Numbered from the stretch's first letter, positions 1-6,525 are shown. The stretch is 12,182 nucleotides of DNA from JAAOZN01 sp964421575 (GCA_964421575.1 CAYQXI010000096.1:1-12182), one strand, 5' to 3'. A program made the numbers and translations. Notes: generated from the sequence alone by a model not told the origin.

Positions 1-583
1 ATCTGAGTTTCTGAGCCACATACCACGTATCTCCACAGGGTGCACTCCTCTTAACCACAACATTCTTGATCAAGTAGCCTTCGAGTTCCATCTCAAGCTT
101 AGGTCTGCCGATAGAGTATCTGCGTAGGAATTCGTCGATAATCTTGCTTCCGCTCTCCTCAAGTGCGCAGAAGGGTTTGGGGAAGGCGGATTCTACACCA
201 AGCGCGTTAAGATCATCCAGCAACCTAGCCCTCAGGGCTGGGGGGCACCAAACCCTGTTCTCAATAGGTACGATAACGGCCTTAGCTTCACATTTGGATA
301 CGACTGAAGGTATTTCAGCCAATATGTCTGGGTGGATACCTATCGGGATAACTACGTCCGCCTTTGGGGGCGAGTTAGGTAGATATCTGCTTGGGTTGTC
401 TAGGAAAGGTGGTAGGTTAGGGGGAATGGGGTGGAGCCCAACGATATCTTGAACGTGTGAGCCGTAGCCAATTCTACAGTATCCGCAGACAAGACCGCAT
501 GATTTGCAGAAGGTCGGTAGGTTGACAAGATTACCTACGACCTTTTCGCCGAATTCGTGGCCGACTATGAAGTAGAGCTTCAA
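1..583 (-). CDS. DUF166 family protein (3' end cut by window edge)
   Basis: About 194 residues of the N-terminal part are visible; the C-terminus lies beyond the left edge. The protein begins LKLYFIVGHEFGEKVVGNL and has two CxxC pairs, at residues 26/29 and 33/36, then a GYGSHVQDIVGLH segment. Near residue 185 comes APCGDTWYVAQKL. I recognise this combination as the archaeal DUF166 family, which some databases label 'putative thymidylate synthase' without firm proof. The close cysteine pairs, together with the later cysteine in APCGDTW, could hold a metal or iron-sulfur cluster; that is inference. The start is TTG at 583, the first usable codon after a TATA element at 610-618, so the message is probably leaderless or nearly so. 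No downstream partner is visible. Confidence is good for the family and low for any function. Confidence 0.72.
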   Translation of the reverse strand, partial: MKLYFIVGHEFGEKVVGNLVNLPTFCKSCGLVCGYCRIGYGSHVQDIVGLHPIPPNLPPFLDNPSRYLPNSPPKADVVIPIGIHPDILAEIPSVVSKCEAKAVIVPIENRVWCPPALRARLLDDLNALGVESAFPKPFCALEESGSKIIDEFLRRYSIGRPKLEMELEGYLIKNVVVKRSAPCGDTWYVAQKLR

Positions 584-609
584 CCTATAAAATAGTGTGG
601 ATGAGGTGG

Positions 610-618
610 TATAAATAG
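610..618 (-). promoter_or_regulatory. TATA element of the DUF166 gene
   Basis: On the minus strand this reads CTATTTATA. Its centre lies about 31 bases before the TTG start at 583, a spacing that fits an archaeal promoter with a very short 5' leader. No strong Shine-Dalgarno motif precedes the TTG. Confidence 0.5.
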
Positions 619-639
619 TGGGCGCCTAAGATGTTAGTG

Positions 640-867
640 TTAGTATTTGGGTTTGGTCAGCTTAGCCCAAGCCGCTACAGCCGCTACCGTGATCAGCGAT
701 GTCGCCAACCCCGTTATGGTCGCTCCAATTAGTCTAGGGTCTATGCTCATCAGAAACGGAATGAGAGCGGCTAAGGCGTCTGCGAGTGCTGGGAACGCTA
801 AGTATGCTATGAAACCGATGGCGTATCCTATTAACCATATACCTAAGATCGCCTTTACTCTACCCAT
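640..867 (-). CDS. small hydrophobic membrane protein
   Basis: A 75-residue protein starting at ATG 867. I do not recognise a family. It is dominated by hydrophobic stretches at about residues 6-24, 27-41 and 47-67, with few charges apart from the N-terminal GRVK and the C-terminal KLTKPKY, so it probably spans the membrane two or three times. The lysine-rich tail suggests a cytoplasmic C-terminus under the positive-inside rule. It ends just before the promoter of the DUF166 gene and follows the AbrB gene on the same strand after a 91-base gap that holds its own weak TATA candidate. Codon use looks like its neighbours. That it is a real gene is likely but not certain, because short hydrophobic frames can arise by chance. 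Confidence 0.55.
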   Translation of the reverse strand: MGRVKAILGIWLIGYAIGFIAYLAFPALADALAALIPFLMSIDPRLIGATITGLATSLITVAAVAAWAKLTKPKY

Positions 868-900
868 ATTAGGTCAGTTACTCTCTCTTTTGATCTGCCG

Positions 901-908
901 ATTTATTA
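901..908 (-). promoter_or_regulatory. possible TATA element of the small membrane protein gene
   Basis: The minus strand reads TAATAAAT, centred about 38 bases before ATG 867. This would give a leader of roughly a dozen bases. The 868-958 spacer holds nothing else I can identify. Confidence 0.3.
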
Positions 909-958
909 GAGCAAAACAATATTAGTTTACTTAGCGGTTAAGATTGGTTACCCCCTAT

Positions 959-1198
959 TCATAGACCTAGTTTGCGGAGACCGAGCTTCTCGGCCAAAAG
1001 CCTAGCTTTATTCACGATCTCCCAAGCCCGCATCCTTTCACCGACCAGCTCAGCCTTCTGCATAATCATTAGGTCGCTTGTGGCGATGATGATCAACTTA
1101 CTCCCAGCCTTTAACCCAAGCTTATCTCTAACCTCTTTGGGTATAACTATCTGCCCCTTCTCTGAAACCTTCGTCGTATCTATAGAGAGATCGGACAA
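959..1198 (-). CDS. AbrB/SpoVT-type swapped-hairpin DNA-binding protein
   Basis: A 79-residue protein. Residues 9-38 carry the AbrB/MazE-type swapped-hairpin signature: VSEKGQIVIPKEVRDKLGL followed by KAGSKL. Family members bind DNA as dimers, as transition-state regulators or as antitoxins. After the hairpin comes a charged helical tail (about residues 50-79, GERMRAWEIVNKARLLAEKL), which could aid dimerisation or contact a partner. The start is TTG at 1198: the frame is closed by an upstream TAG, and the nearby ATG in the spacer is in another frame. No PIN-domain or other toxin gene lies beside it, so a free-standing regulator is more likely than an antitoxin. It is divergent from the glycosyltransferase at 1260 and may regulate that gene and itself, but this is inference from position. 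Confidence 0.85.
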   Translation of the reverse strand: MSDLSIDTTKVSEKGQIVIPKEVRDKLGLKAGSKLIIIATSDLMIMQKAELVGERMRAWEIVNKARLLAEKLGLRKLGL

Positions 1199-1226
1199 CG
1201 CTAACCCTTCACATCTTCGCTAAATT

Positions 1227-1236
1227 GCTATATAAG
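1227..1236. promoter_or_regulatory. TATA element placed for both divergent genes
   Basis: GCTATATAAG has a symmetric TATATA core at 1229-1234, at the middle of the 61-base spacer between the AbrB start (TTG 1198) and the glycosyltransferase start (ATG 1260). The core centre is about 28 bases before the plus-strand ATG and about 33 bases before the minus-strand TTG. Either or both genes could use it. Confidence 0.55.
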
Positions 1237-1259
1237 ACTACTCTTCATCTAAAGAAGCG

Positions 1260-2576
1260 ATGAGTCAACTCTCTAAAGCGATAACCTCTATCACCATTAG
1301 GGAGCTGATTCTGATCTGGCTTGCTATTCACCTCCTCCTAATCACCCAACCTAATGCACCAGTCTTTGACGAAGCCTACTACACCCAAGCTGCAAGAGAC
1401 CTACTCAAAGGTGTAGCTAGTAACATAGAGCACCCCTTCCTTGGAAAGGCTTGGGGCGCATTAGGTATGTTGATCTTCGGAGACAACGCTTTTGGCTGGA
1501 GAATCATAATCGTGTTGTTTGGTGCATTAACCCTCTACACCTTCTACCACTTAGCCCGCAGATACCTTCCCGAGCGCATGGCGCTTCTAGCAGCGGCTTA
1601 CCTAGGCTTCGACCACCTGTTCTTCACTCACTCAAGCCTCTTCTTACTTGAAATACCCGCACTCTTCTTCGCCATACTAGCCTTCAAATACTACCTTGAG
1701 CGCAGAATCGTTTTAACAGCCATCTCCATGGGCTTATCTATCCTCAGCAAAGAGACCAGCCTATTCCTACTCTTCACACTTATCCTCCTACACCTAGTAA
1801 CAACAAGGCGCCTATCAACTCAAGGTGTGTTTAAGGCGCTGAAGTTCACCGGTGTGCTGCTTGCAACCGTAGCCATACCTATGCAGATCTACATCTCAGC
1901 CTACGGGCTGTCGACATCAGAGAGGCTCGTAAACCAAGTAGTAGTGGTCGTGGCACCAGACGGCTCCGTTATATCAACAACCACGACTTGGGTTAAAGTA
2001 CCTGAATATATTAAAAACGTGTTTGAGCATTGGCGCTACATATTCACCTACCACTCCGGTCTAACCATTAGTGGCTCGAATGTGGGGCCGGAAAACTACC
2101 CGTGGAACTGGTTCATACCCACTCAGCAGAGGGAGATGATATACTATAGGGCTGAAGTTGTAAAGAACATAACCTATTACACCGATGGAGTGTATGCTGG
2201 CTCAAGGATCGAGAGGGTTTATCCGATAAACTGGCGTGGAGTCACCAACCTACCGCTCTGGTACTCTATCTGGCTCGTCACACCACTATCAATCTATCTC
2301 GTAGCGAGGAAGAGGCTGAATGAGGGACTGGCTTTAACACTCTTATGGATAATCGGCACCTACCTCCCTCTAATCGGAATGTCCCTAGTCTTCAATAGGA
2401 TTGAATACCCCTTCTACTTCATAAACACGCTCCCAGCCCTAGCGTTGGGCCTACCCCTAACAATCTCGATGCTAAACGTGGATAAGTTGGTTAAAGAGGT
2501 GGTACTAGCAGCCTTCTTTGGTTGGACCGTGGCATCCTTTCTACTCTACTTCCCCCTTAACGTCTGGGCGCTATAG
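1260..2576 (+). CDS. PMT/ArnT-like (GT39-type) membrane glycosyltransferase
   Basis: A 438-residue polytopic membrane protein resembling the dolichyl-phosphate-mannose protein mannosyltransferase superfamily. These enzymes move a sugar from a polyprenyl phosphate to a protein or lipid on the outer face of the membrane. The first membrane helix (about residues 14-29) is followed by an outer loop with the conserved acidic pair D37-E38 (VFDEAYY) and then EHPFLGK at 57-63. A second conserved acidic region runs from FDHLFF at 117 to LLEIP around 129-133. A large loop in the second half carries YPWNW near 280-284, comparable to the aromatic motif of PMT enzymes. The sugar and acceptor cannot be read from sequence. 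ATG 1260 sits about 28 bases after a TATA element, so the message is likely leaderless. The prepilin peptidase follows on the same strand. Confidence 0.8.
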   Translation: MSQLSKAITSITIRELILIWLAIHLLLITQPNAPVFDEAYYTQAARDLLKGVASNIEHPFLGKAWGALGMLIFGDNAFGWRIIIVLFGALTLYTFYHLARRYLPERMALLAAAYLGFDHLFFTHSSLFLLEIPALFFAILAFKYYLERRIVLTAISMGLSILSKETSLFLLFTLILLHLVTTRRLSTQGVFKALKFTGVLLATVAIPMQIYISAYGLSTSERLVNQVVVVVAPDGSVISTTTTWVKVPEYIKNVFEHWRYIFTYHSGLTISGSNVGPENYPWNWFIPTQQREMIYYRAEVVKNITYYTDGVYAGSRIERVYPINWRGVTNLPLWYSIWLVTPLSIYLVARKRLNEGLALTLLWIIGTYLPLIGMSLVFNRIEYPFYFINTLPALALGLPLTISMLNVDKLVKEVVLAAFFGWTVASFLLYFPLNVWAL

Positions 2577-2594
2577 AGGTGATGCATACACATC

Positions 2595-2604
2595 CTTAAA
2601 ATAC
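2595..2604 (+). promoter_or_regulatory. possible TATA element of the prepilin peptidase gene
   Basis: CTTAAAATAC is centred about 39 bases before GTG 2639. It would give a leader of about 13 bases containing the Shine-Dalgarno-like AAGGTGGT at 2623-2630. Read-through from the glycosyltransferase gene is the alternative. Confidence 0.35.
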
Positions 2605-2638
2605 TCAGTTTTGAAGCATAGTAAGGTGGTGCCTTTAG

Positions 2639-3352
2639 GTGCTGCTTGAAATAAGGCTCACACTCTGCGGAGCTATGTTCATCATATCAGCCTACTTTGA
2701 TCTAAAGAGCAGAGAGATCGACGATAAACTCTGGTGGATCTTCGGCGCACTAGGTCTAGCCCTAACAGCAACAGAACTCTTCTTAGGCTACAGCCCCAAC
2801 CTCCTCTTCTACCTTATCTCAACTGTGCTTGCGGCTGGTGTGGGGTTTGCGCTTTACTACTTAGGCTTTTACGGTGGTGCAGATGCTAAAGCTCTTTTAG
2901 TTTGTGCTCTACTTGCCCCCCTCTTCCACAGGAACCTCATCCTACACCCCTTCACACCACTTATAGTGCTCGTGAACTCAGCAATCCTAACACTCTCGCT
3001 CGCTATCTACTACGGTATAAGCAATCTAATCCGCATACTTAGAGGGGAGAAGATATTCGAAGGCTTAGAGCACGAACCTCTCCATAAGAAAGCCTTAGCT
3101 TGCTTGCTCGGCTTTAAAGCGAAGGGCAGAGCTGGACCATTCTACTTTCAGATGGAGAAGGAAGAAGAAGGTAAAAGAAGATTCGACTTCTCTCTGCTCC
3201 GCGCATATGAAGAATTCACAACCAAAGAAGGTGTCTGGGTCACACCCGGCATACCGCTACTAGCTTTTATGGCGGCTGGTTACGTGGTCACAGTAGTCTT
3301 CGGAGACCTACTCGCATACATCTTAAAGGCTCTGGTTAAATTGGTAGTGTAG
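2639..3352 (+). CDS. archaeal preflagellin/prepilin peptidase (A24 family)
   Basis: A 237-residue membrane aspartyl protease of the FlaK/PibD/EppA type. It would cut the short class III signal peptide from archaellins and type IV pilins at the cytoplasmic face. The two catalytic aspartates are visible: D21 in YFDLKSREI just after the first membrane helix, and D82 in YGGADAKAL, the archaeal form of the GxGD motif. Several hydrophobic helices follow, then a charged cytoplasmic insert (about 140-195). The C-terminal WVTPGIPLLAF and FGDLL segment is typical of the archaeal subfamily. GTG 2639 is preceded directly by an in-frame TAG, so no longer start is possible; AAGGTGGT at 2623-2630 is the likely ribosome site. 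The 3' end overlaps the convergent nadE by 17 bases. No archaellum or pilin gene is in the window. Confidence 0.87.
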   Translation: MLLEIRLTLCGAMFIISAYFDLKSREIDDKLWWIFGALGLALTATELFLGYSPNLLFYLISTVLAAGVGFALYYLGFYGGADAKALLVCALLAPLFHRNLILHPFTPLIVLVNSAILTLSLAIYYGISNLIRILRGEKIFEGLEHEPLHKKALACLLGFKAKGRAGPFYFQMEKEEEGKRRFDFSLLRAYEEFTTKEGVWVTPGIPLLAFMAAGYVVTVVFGDLLAYILKALVKLVV

Positions 3353-4127
3353 GTGAGGGAGGCGGCTGTCGCTTATGCTCCGTCACCCGGTGCCTATTCA
3401 ATATGGAAAGCACCTTATCCAGTGGTAAACCGAGGCTTCGGGAGACCTCCTCAACCCCCATCTTCAGATCAAACACAGAGTAGAGTATCCTATCAATATC
3501 TTCATATGATAAACCCAACTCATCTTCAGCCTCTTGACCAGCCCAGAGCCTAGGGCTACTCTTCTTAGCGACTATCTGCTTAGGCACGCCCAGATACGCT
3601 GCCAGAGCCCTAACTTGGGTCTTGTAGAGGCCGGCTAGTGGCTGAATATCAACCCCACCATCACCATATTTTGTAAAGTAGCCTATGAGTGTCTCGCTTC
3701 TATCACCTGTTCCAAGCACAAGCCTATTCAGTAGGTTAGCGTAGTAGTAGAGTATGCACATCCTTATCCTAGCCCTAAGATTACCTTCAGCAAGCCTATG
3801 CGGCTTCAGATACTCTATGTAAGCACGGTGGATACTTGAGATATCTATGTAGATGGTCTCGATACCAAGGGCATTAGCCACAGCCCATGCGTCCTCAATA
3901 TCAACAGGCGGTGTGATCCTTGAATCAGGTAAGAGCAACCCAAGCACAGAGTCCTTACCCAAGGCTCTTACCGCAAGATACGCTGCTGTTGACGAATCTA
4001 ATCCACCGCTTAGACCCAAGACCACACCAGATGCTCCAGCCTCAGAAACCCTTCTTGTAATGAACTCCTCGATACTTTTAGCAACCAGCTCAAAGTCGAG
4101 TGAAGTTATCTTCTTTAACGGATCCAT
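3336..4127 (-). CDS. nadE: NH3-dependent NAD(+) synthetase
   Basis: Catalyses the last step of NAD synthesis, ATP-dependent amidation of nicotinic acid adenine dinucleotide, in the cytoplasm. From ATG 4127 the protein has about 263 residues, normal for the ammonia-dependent archaeal form. There is no N-terminal nitrilase/glutaminase domain, so free ammonia is the expected nitrogen donor. The PP-loop LGLSGGLDSS lies near residues 37-46. The second ATP/substrate region GTGDRSE is at about 139-145, followed by YFTKYGDGG at 150-158 and PLAGLYKTQV. The tail EHKRQPPPSP resembles the family's C-terminal EHKR motif. The frame can also start at GTG 4145, which adds six residues. I prefer ATG 4127 for codon type and alignment length, though the GAGGTG just before it is too close to be an ideal ribosome site. 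It is divergent from nicotinate phosphoribosyltransferase. Confidence 0.92.
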   Translation of the reverse strand: MDPLKKITSLDFELVAKSIEEFITRRVSEAGASGVVLGLSGGLDSSTAAYLAVRALGKDSVLGLLLPDSRITPPVDIEDAWAVANALGIETIYIDISSIHRAYIEYLKPHRLAEGNLRARIRMCILYYYANLLNRLVLGTGDRSETLIGYFTKYGDGGVDIQPLAGLYKTQVRALAAYLGVPKQIVAKKSSPRLWAGQEAEDELGLSYEDIDRILYSVFDLKMGVEEVSRSLGLPLDKVLSILNRHRVTEHKRQPPPSPTLPI

Positions 4128-4164
4128 CACCTCATTCAACCACACATCTTGGGTAACGAGTAAC

Positions 4165-4172
4165 TTTTATCT
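4165..4172. promoter_or_regulatory. AT-rich promoter core between nadE and the NAPRTase gene
   Basis: The plus strand reads TTTTATCT and the minus strand AGATAAAA. The centre is about 31 bases before the NAPRTase ATG 4199 and about 23-41 bases before the candidate nadE starts (GTG 4145 or ATG 4127). No other TATA-like stretch exists in this short spacer, so both genes may share the site or use overlapping ones. Confidence 0.45.
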
Positions 4173-4198
4173 TAGACGCCTAACCCTATGAGGCAGAT

Positions 4199-5422
4199 AT
4201 GGCTGAGCGGAGAGAACTAGCCGACAGAACATTCTGGCTGGCTAAGGAGGAGGAGATCAAAAGAGGGGAGACCACAGACATATACTTCATCAACGCCGTT
4301 AAGACGCTGCAAGCTAAAGGTTTGAACCCGAAGGTGGTGATGGAGGTCTACGCTAGAAAACTACCCTACAGCGACCCGTGGGCTGTAGTAGGTGGAATCT
4401 ATGAGGCTGCGAAGCTTCTCGAAGGGCTGCCGATCGATGTCTACGCTATGGAGGAGGCTGAAATCTTCTTATCAGCACCAACCTCAACCATCTACGAGCC
4501 AGTCTTAAGAATAGAGGGAAGGTACCAAGACTTTGCAGTATACGAAAACCCACTTCTAGGCTTGATCTGCACCAACACATCCCTACTAACAAAAGCGGCT
4601 AGAGTTAAGCAAGCAGCAGGGGAGAAGATGGTCCTAAGTTTCGGAACTAGGAGAACCCACCCAGCATTAGCACCTACTGTGGAGAGAGCAGCCTACATAG
4701 CTGGGTTAGATGGCTTATCTAATGTCCTCGGCTCTAGGCTCTTAGGGGTTAAACCAGCTGGCACAATGCCGCACGCCCTCATACTCTGCTTTGGCGATCA
4801 GAAGGCGGCTTGGCTTGCCTTTGATGAAGTGGTTTCAGAGGATACACCTAGAATAGCGTTGATAGACACACTTTGGGATGAGAAGGCAGAAGCGGTACTC
4901 GCGCTCGAAACCCTAAAAGATAGGCTCTGGGGCGTAAGGTTAGACACACCAACCTCAAGGCGAGGAAACTTTAGAAAACTCATCGAAGAAGTTAGGTGGG
5001 AGCTCGATCTAAGAGGTGGCGAAAAGGTAAAGATCGTCGTATCTGGTGGTTTAGATGAAGAGGAGATTAAGGCACTGAGGGACATCGTAGACGGCTTTGG
5101 CGTGGGCACAGCAATAACAGCAGCACCAATCATAGACTTCAACGCGAAGATAGTTGAGGTTGAAGAAGCGGGCACCCTCAAGCCGAGGGCGAAGCGCGGA
5201 GACCTCTCGGGCGCCAAAGAGGTCTACAGATTTGAGGGGACATTCAGAGATAGGGTTGTGCCCAAGTGGCGAAGTGTAGAGGGACCTTGGCGCAGGCTAC
5301 TCACACCTTTGATAGAGGATGGTAAGATAGTGAGGAGGTTTAAGACGCCGAGCGAGCTCAGATCTGAGTTGAAGATGAAGATAAGTAGGTTAAGTGAAGT
5401 TGAGGTCTCCCTCAGCACCTAG
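4199..5422 (+). CDS. nicotinate phosphoribosyltransferase
   Basis: Converts nicotinate and PRPP to nicotinate mononucleotide, the entry step of Preiss-Handler NAD salvage. The 407 residues match the archaeal NAPRTase subtype. Motifs in order: ENPLLGLIC at 116-124, FGTRRTHP at 148-155 (substrate region), AGTMPHAL at 187-194, the R247/D249 pair in GVRLDT, SGGLDEEEI at 282-290 and FGVGTAI at 300-306 (phosphate binding). ATG 4199 follows GAGG at 4190-4193, a reasonable ribosome site. The C-terminal region RGDLSGAKEVYRF continues without cysteines, although structurally studied archaeal relatives are reported to carry a four-cysteine zinc knuckle in the third domain. The whole protein has only C124 and C197. 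Its divergent neighbour nadE makes a functional pair. The stop shares a CTAG with the convergent FUN14-like gene. The family is clear; no gene symbol is used consistently in archaea. Confidence 0.92.
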   Translation: MAERRELADRTFWLAKEEEIKRGETTDIYFINAVKTLQAKGLNPKVVMEVYARKLPYSDPWAVVGGIYEAAKLLEGLPIDVYAMEEAEIFLSAPTSTIYEPVLRIEGRYQDFAVYENPLLGLICTNTSLLTKAARVKQAAGEKMVLSFGTRRTHPALAPTVERAAYIAGLDGLSNVLGSRLLGVKPAGTMPHALILCFGDQKAAWLAFDEVVSEDTPRIALIDTLWDEKAEAVLALETLKDRLWGVRLDTPTSRRGNFRKLIEEVRWELDLRGGEKVKIVVSGGLDEEEIKALRDIVDGFGVGTAITAAPIIDFNAKIVEVEEAGTLKPRAKRGDLSGAKEVYRFEGTFRDRVVPKWRSVEGPWRRLLTPLIEDGKIVRRFKTPSELRSELKMKISRLSEVEVSLST

Positions 5423-5718
5423 CCTTTCCAGAGTCCTATCAGCAAGCCGATTATAAACGAAATAGAAGTGTATGGTATGAAGTTTATCAGAGGACCAGCT
5501 TCTCTTTGAATAAGAGGTAGGTAGGTTAGGGCTGCTTTCATCAGCTCCTCTGTAGATGGGAGCTGAACATACCCTATGGCCGCCAGAACCACGATTAGCA
5601 CAATCACTATTAGAATTAGCTTTAGCGCCCTCTTTATTATGACACCAACAAGGAGACCGATTATAAAAGGCAGTACAGTAGGTAGGACCCAAGCCACTTC
5701 TTCTGGGACCATACTCAT
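5419..5718 (-). CDS. FUN14-like small membrane protein
   Basis: A 99-residue protein with hydrophobic stretches at about 11-28, 31-50 and 82-97. The pattern of a glycine-rich first helix ending in lysine/arginine (GLLVGVIIKRALKL), a central hydrophobic helix, an amphipathic region and a final helix ending in GLLIGLWKG resembles the FUN14 family. In eukaryotes that family includes a mitochondrial outer-membrane protein; archaeal members have no established role. ATG 5718 lies 26 bases after the centre of a TATA element, so the message is probably leaderless; a second methionine at residue 3 is a possible alternative. It is convergent with the NAPRTase gene, and the two stop codons overlap in one CTAG at 5419-5422. 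The family call rests on motif resemblance only. Confidence 0.6.
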   Translation of the reverse strand: MSMVPEEVAWVLPTVLPFIIGLLVGVIIKRALKLILIVIVLIVVLAAIGYVQLPSTEELMKAALTYLPLIQREAGPLINFIPYTSISFIIGLLIGLWKG

Positions 5719-5740
5719 ACCCCTATCTTTCTCACGCAGC

Positions 5741-5748
5741 TATATAAG
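5741..5748 (-). promoter_or_regulatory. TATA element of the FUN14-like gene
   Basis: The minus strand reads CTTATATA. Its centre is 26 bases upstream of ATG 5718, which is the spacing expected for a leaderless archaeal transcript. Confidence 0.6.
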
Positions 5749-5803
5749 CGCTTAATCAATAATACATACGGCATATAGTAGTCTATCTTCTGATACGAAG
5801 CGG

Positions 5804-5810
5804 ATATATC
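5804..5810 (+). promoter_or_regulatory. TATA element of the gene at 5834
   Basis: ATATATC is centred 27 bases before ATG 5834. This spacing favours the ATG over the in-frame TTG at 5828 and points to a leaderless message. Confidence 0.5.
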
Positions 5811-5833
5811 TGAGGGCGGGGGATAGGTTGCTA

Positions 5834-6271
5834 ATGCGCCTAGCCTTTACAGAAGAAAAGATAATGTCAGCGAAGACAGCATTAGAGATCATCTTCCCAA
5901 ACAAAAAGACTCAGGCAGCGGCACACCTCTTCATCCAGTTTCTGAGGGAGAATAAGGGTAAAGTGAGTAAGAGCCAAGTCAGCAGATTCGCAGACAGGCT
6001 GCAGAGAGGCGAACTACTCTATGAGGGCAGACCCTTAAGATACAGCAGAAGGAACTTCTACATAACCATACTAAGAAACCTAGTAGCTATGGGTTTCATA
6101 CAGAGGAATGTGCCTACTTGGGATGCTAGTAGAAGGGCTACGCAGTATGTGTATGCGGTCAACATCTTCGACATCCCGAAGAAGCCGCCTTCCGTAGGGT
6201 TCTGGAGGCTGGCTTACTATCTCTGCAAAAAATGGAATTCGCTCTTCGAAGACACGCAGACCTCAGAGTAA
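5834..6271 (+). CDS. basic protein, possible winged-helix DNA-binding domain
   Basis: A 145-residue protein of no family I can name. It is basic overall with an acidic end (EDTQTSE). Residues 26-57 (beginning TQAAAHLFIQFLRENKGKVSK) look like two helices with a turn. A segment rich in arginine and aromatic residues follows at 64-76 (EGRPLRYSRRNFY), then a helix ending in AMGFIQRN at 85-92. Residues 93-112 could form the strands of a wing. This order resembles winged-helix proteins, so DNA or RNA binding is plausible but inferred. A Trp/Tyr-rich tail (FWRLAYYLCKKW, 123-134) could be an oligomerisation helix. An in-frame TTG at 5828 would add two residues, but TATA spacing favours ATG 5834. It stands alone with its own promoter, and its end lies 11 bases from the convergent cysteine mini-protein. 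Confidence 0.6.
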   Translation: MRLAFTEEKIMSAKTALEIIFPNKKTQAAAHLFIQFLRENKGKVSKSQVSRFADRLQRGELLYEGRPLRYSRRNFYITILRNLVAMGFIQRNVPTWDASRRATQYVYAVNIFDIPKKPPSVGFWRLAYYLCKKWNSLFEDTQTSE

Positions 6272-6282
6272 TAATATTATGC

Positions 6283-6525
6283 TCATAGGGGGTCGCCGAT
6301 ACACTGCACCTCCCCTTTAAATCTGCGTTGAAAATTCTTGCAGGCGAAGCATTCTAGAAAGGGAACGCGCCTATTTAGAACTGGGCAGTCAACAGCTTCC
6401 CTCTTCATCTTGGCCAGCATCTTCCCGCTTGCAACACCTTTAAGGCTATCCTGTATCTCCTTGGAGACCTTCATAGGCTTATCCAACTCAACAACCTTAA
6501 CAACGTATCGGTAGTCTTCGGGCAT
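6283..6525 (-). CDS. four-cysteine mini-protein, likely metal-binding
   Basis: An 80-residue protein not assigned to a family. Cysteines stand at 47, 59, 62 and 75 in the pattern CPVLNRRVPFLECFACKNF followed by GEVQCIG. This suits one zinc or iron-sulfur site of C-x11-C-x2-C-x12-C form; that is inference. The first 45 residues are charged and probably helical (SKEIQDSLKGV, KMLAKMKREA). The frame stays open upstream to 6801, but that stretch runs antisense to the cation transporter gene and has an unlike, Ser/Ala/Thr-rich composition. ATG 6525 lies about 27 bases after a TATA element, so I take it as the true start. It is divergent from the metal transporter across a 79-base spacer, which may hint at a shared link to metals, though this is weak. 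Confidence 0.68.
   Translation of the reverse strand: MPEDYRYVVKVVELDKPMKVSKEIQDSLKGVASGKMLAKMKREAVDCPVLNRRVPFLECFACKNFQRRFKGEVQCIGDPL

Noticed and set aside
144..452. A 102-codon plus-strand frame at the left edge.
   Set aside because: It is antisense to the DUF166 gene, whose family motifs and promoter are clear; the antisense product has no recognisable feature.
959..1198. The AbrB-type protein as antitoxin of a toxin-antitoxin pair.
   Set aside because: No PIN, RelE or MazF-like gene is adjacent; the neighbour on the same strand is a membrane protein.
4798..5418. Minus-strand frames opposite the NAPRTase gene.
   Set aside because: They are Ser/Leu-rich antisense shadows lacking promoter or motif support.
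5719..5833. Possible RNA gene in the spacer between the FUN14-like gene and the gene at 5834.
   Set aside because: I found no tRNA arms, C/D or H/ACA motifs, or strong hairpin by eye; the two divergent promoters account for most of the spacer.
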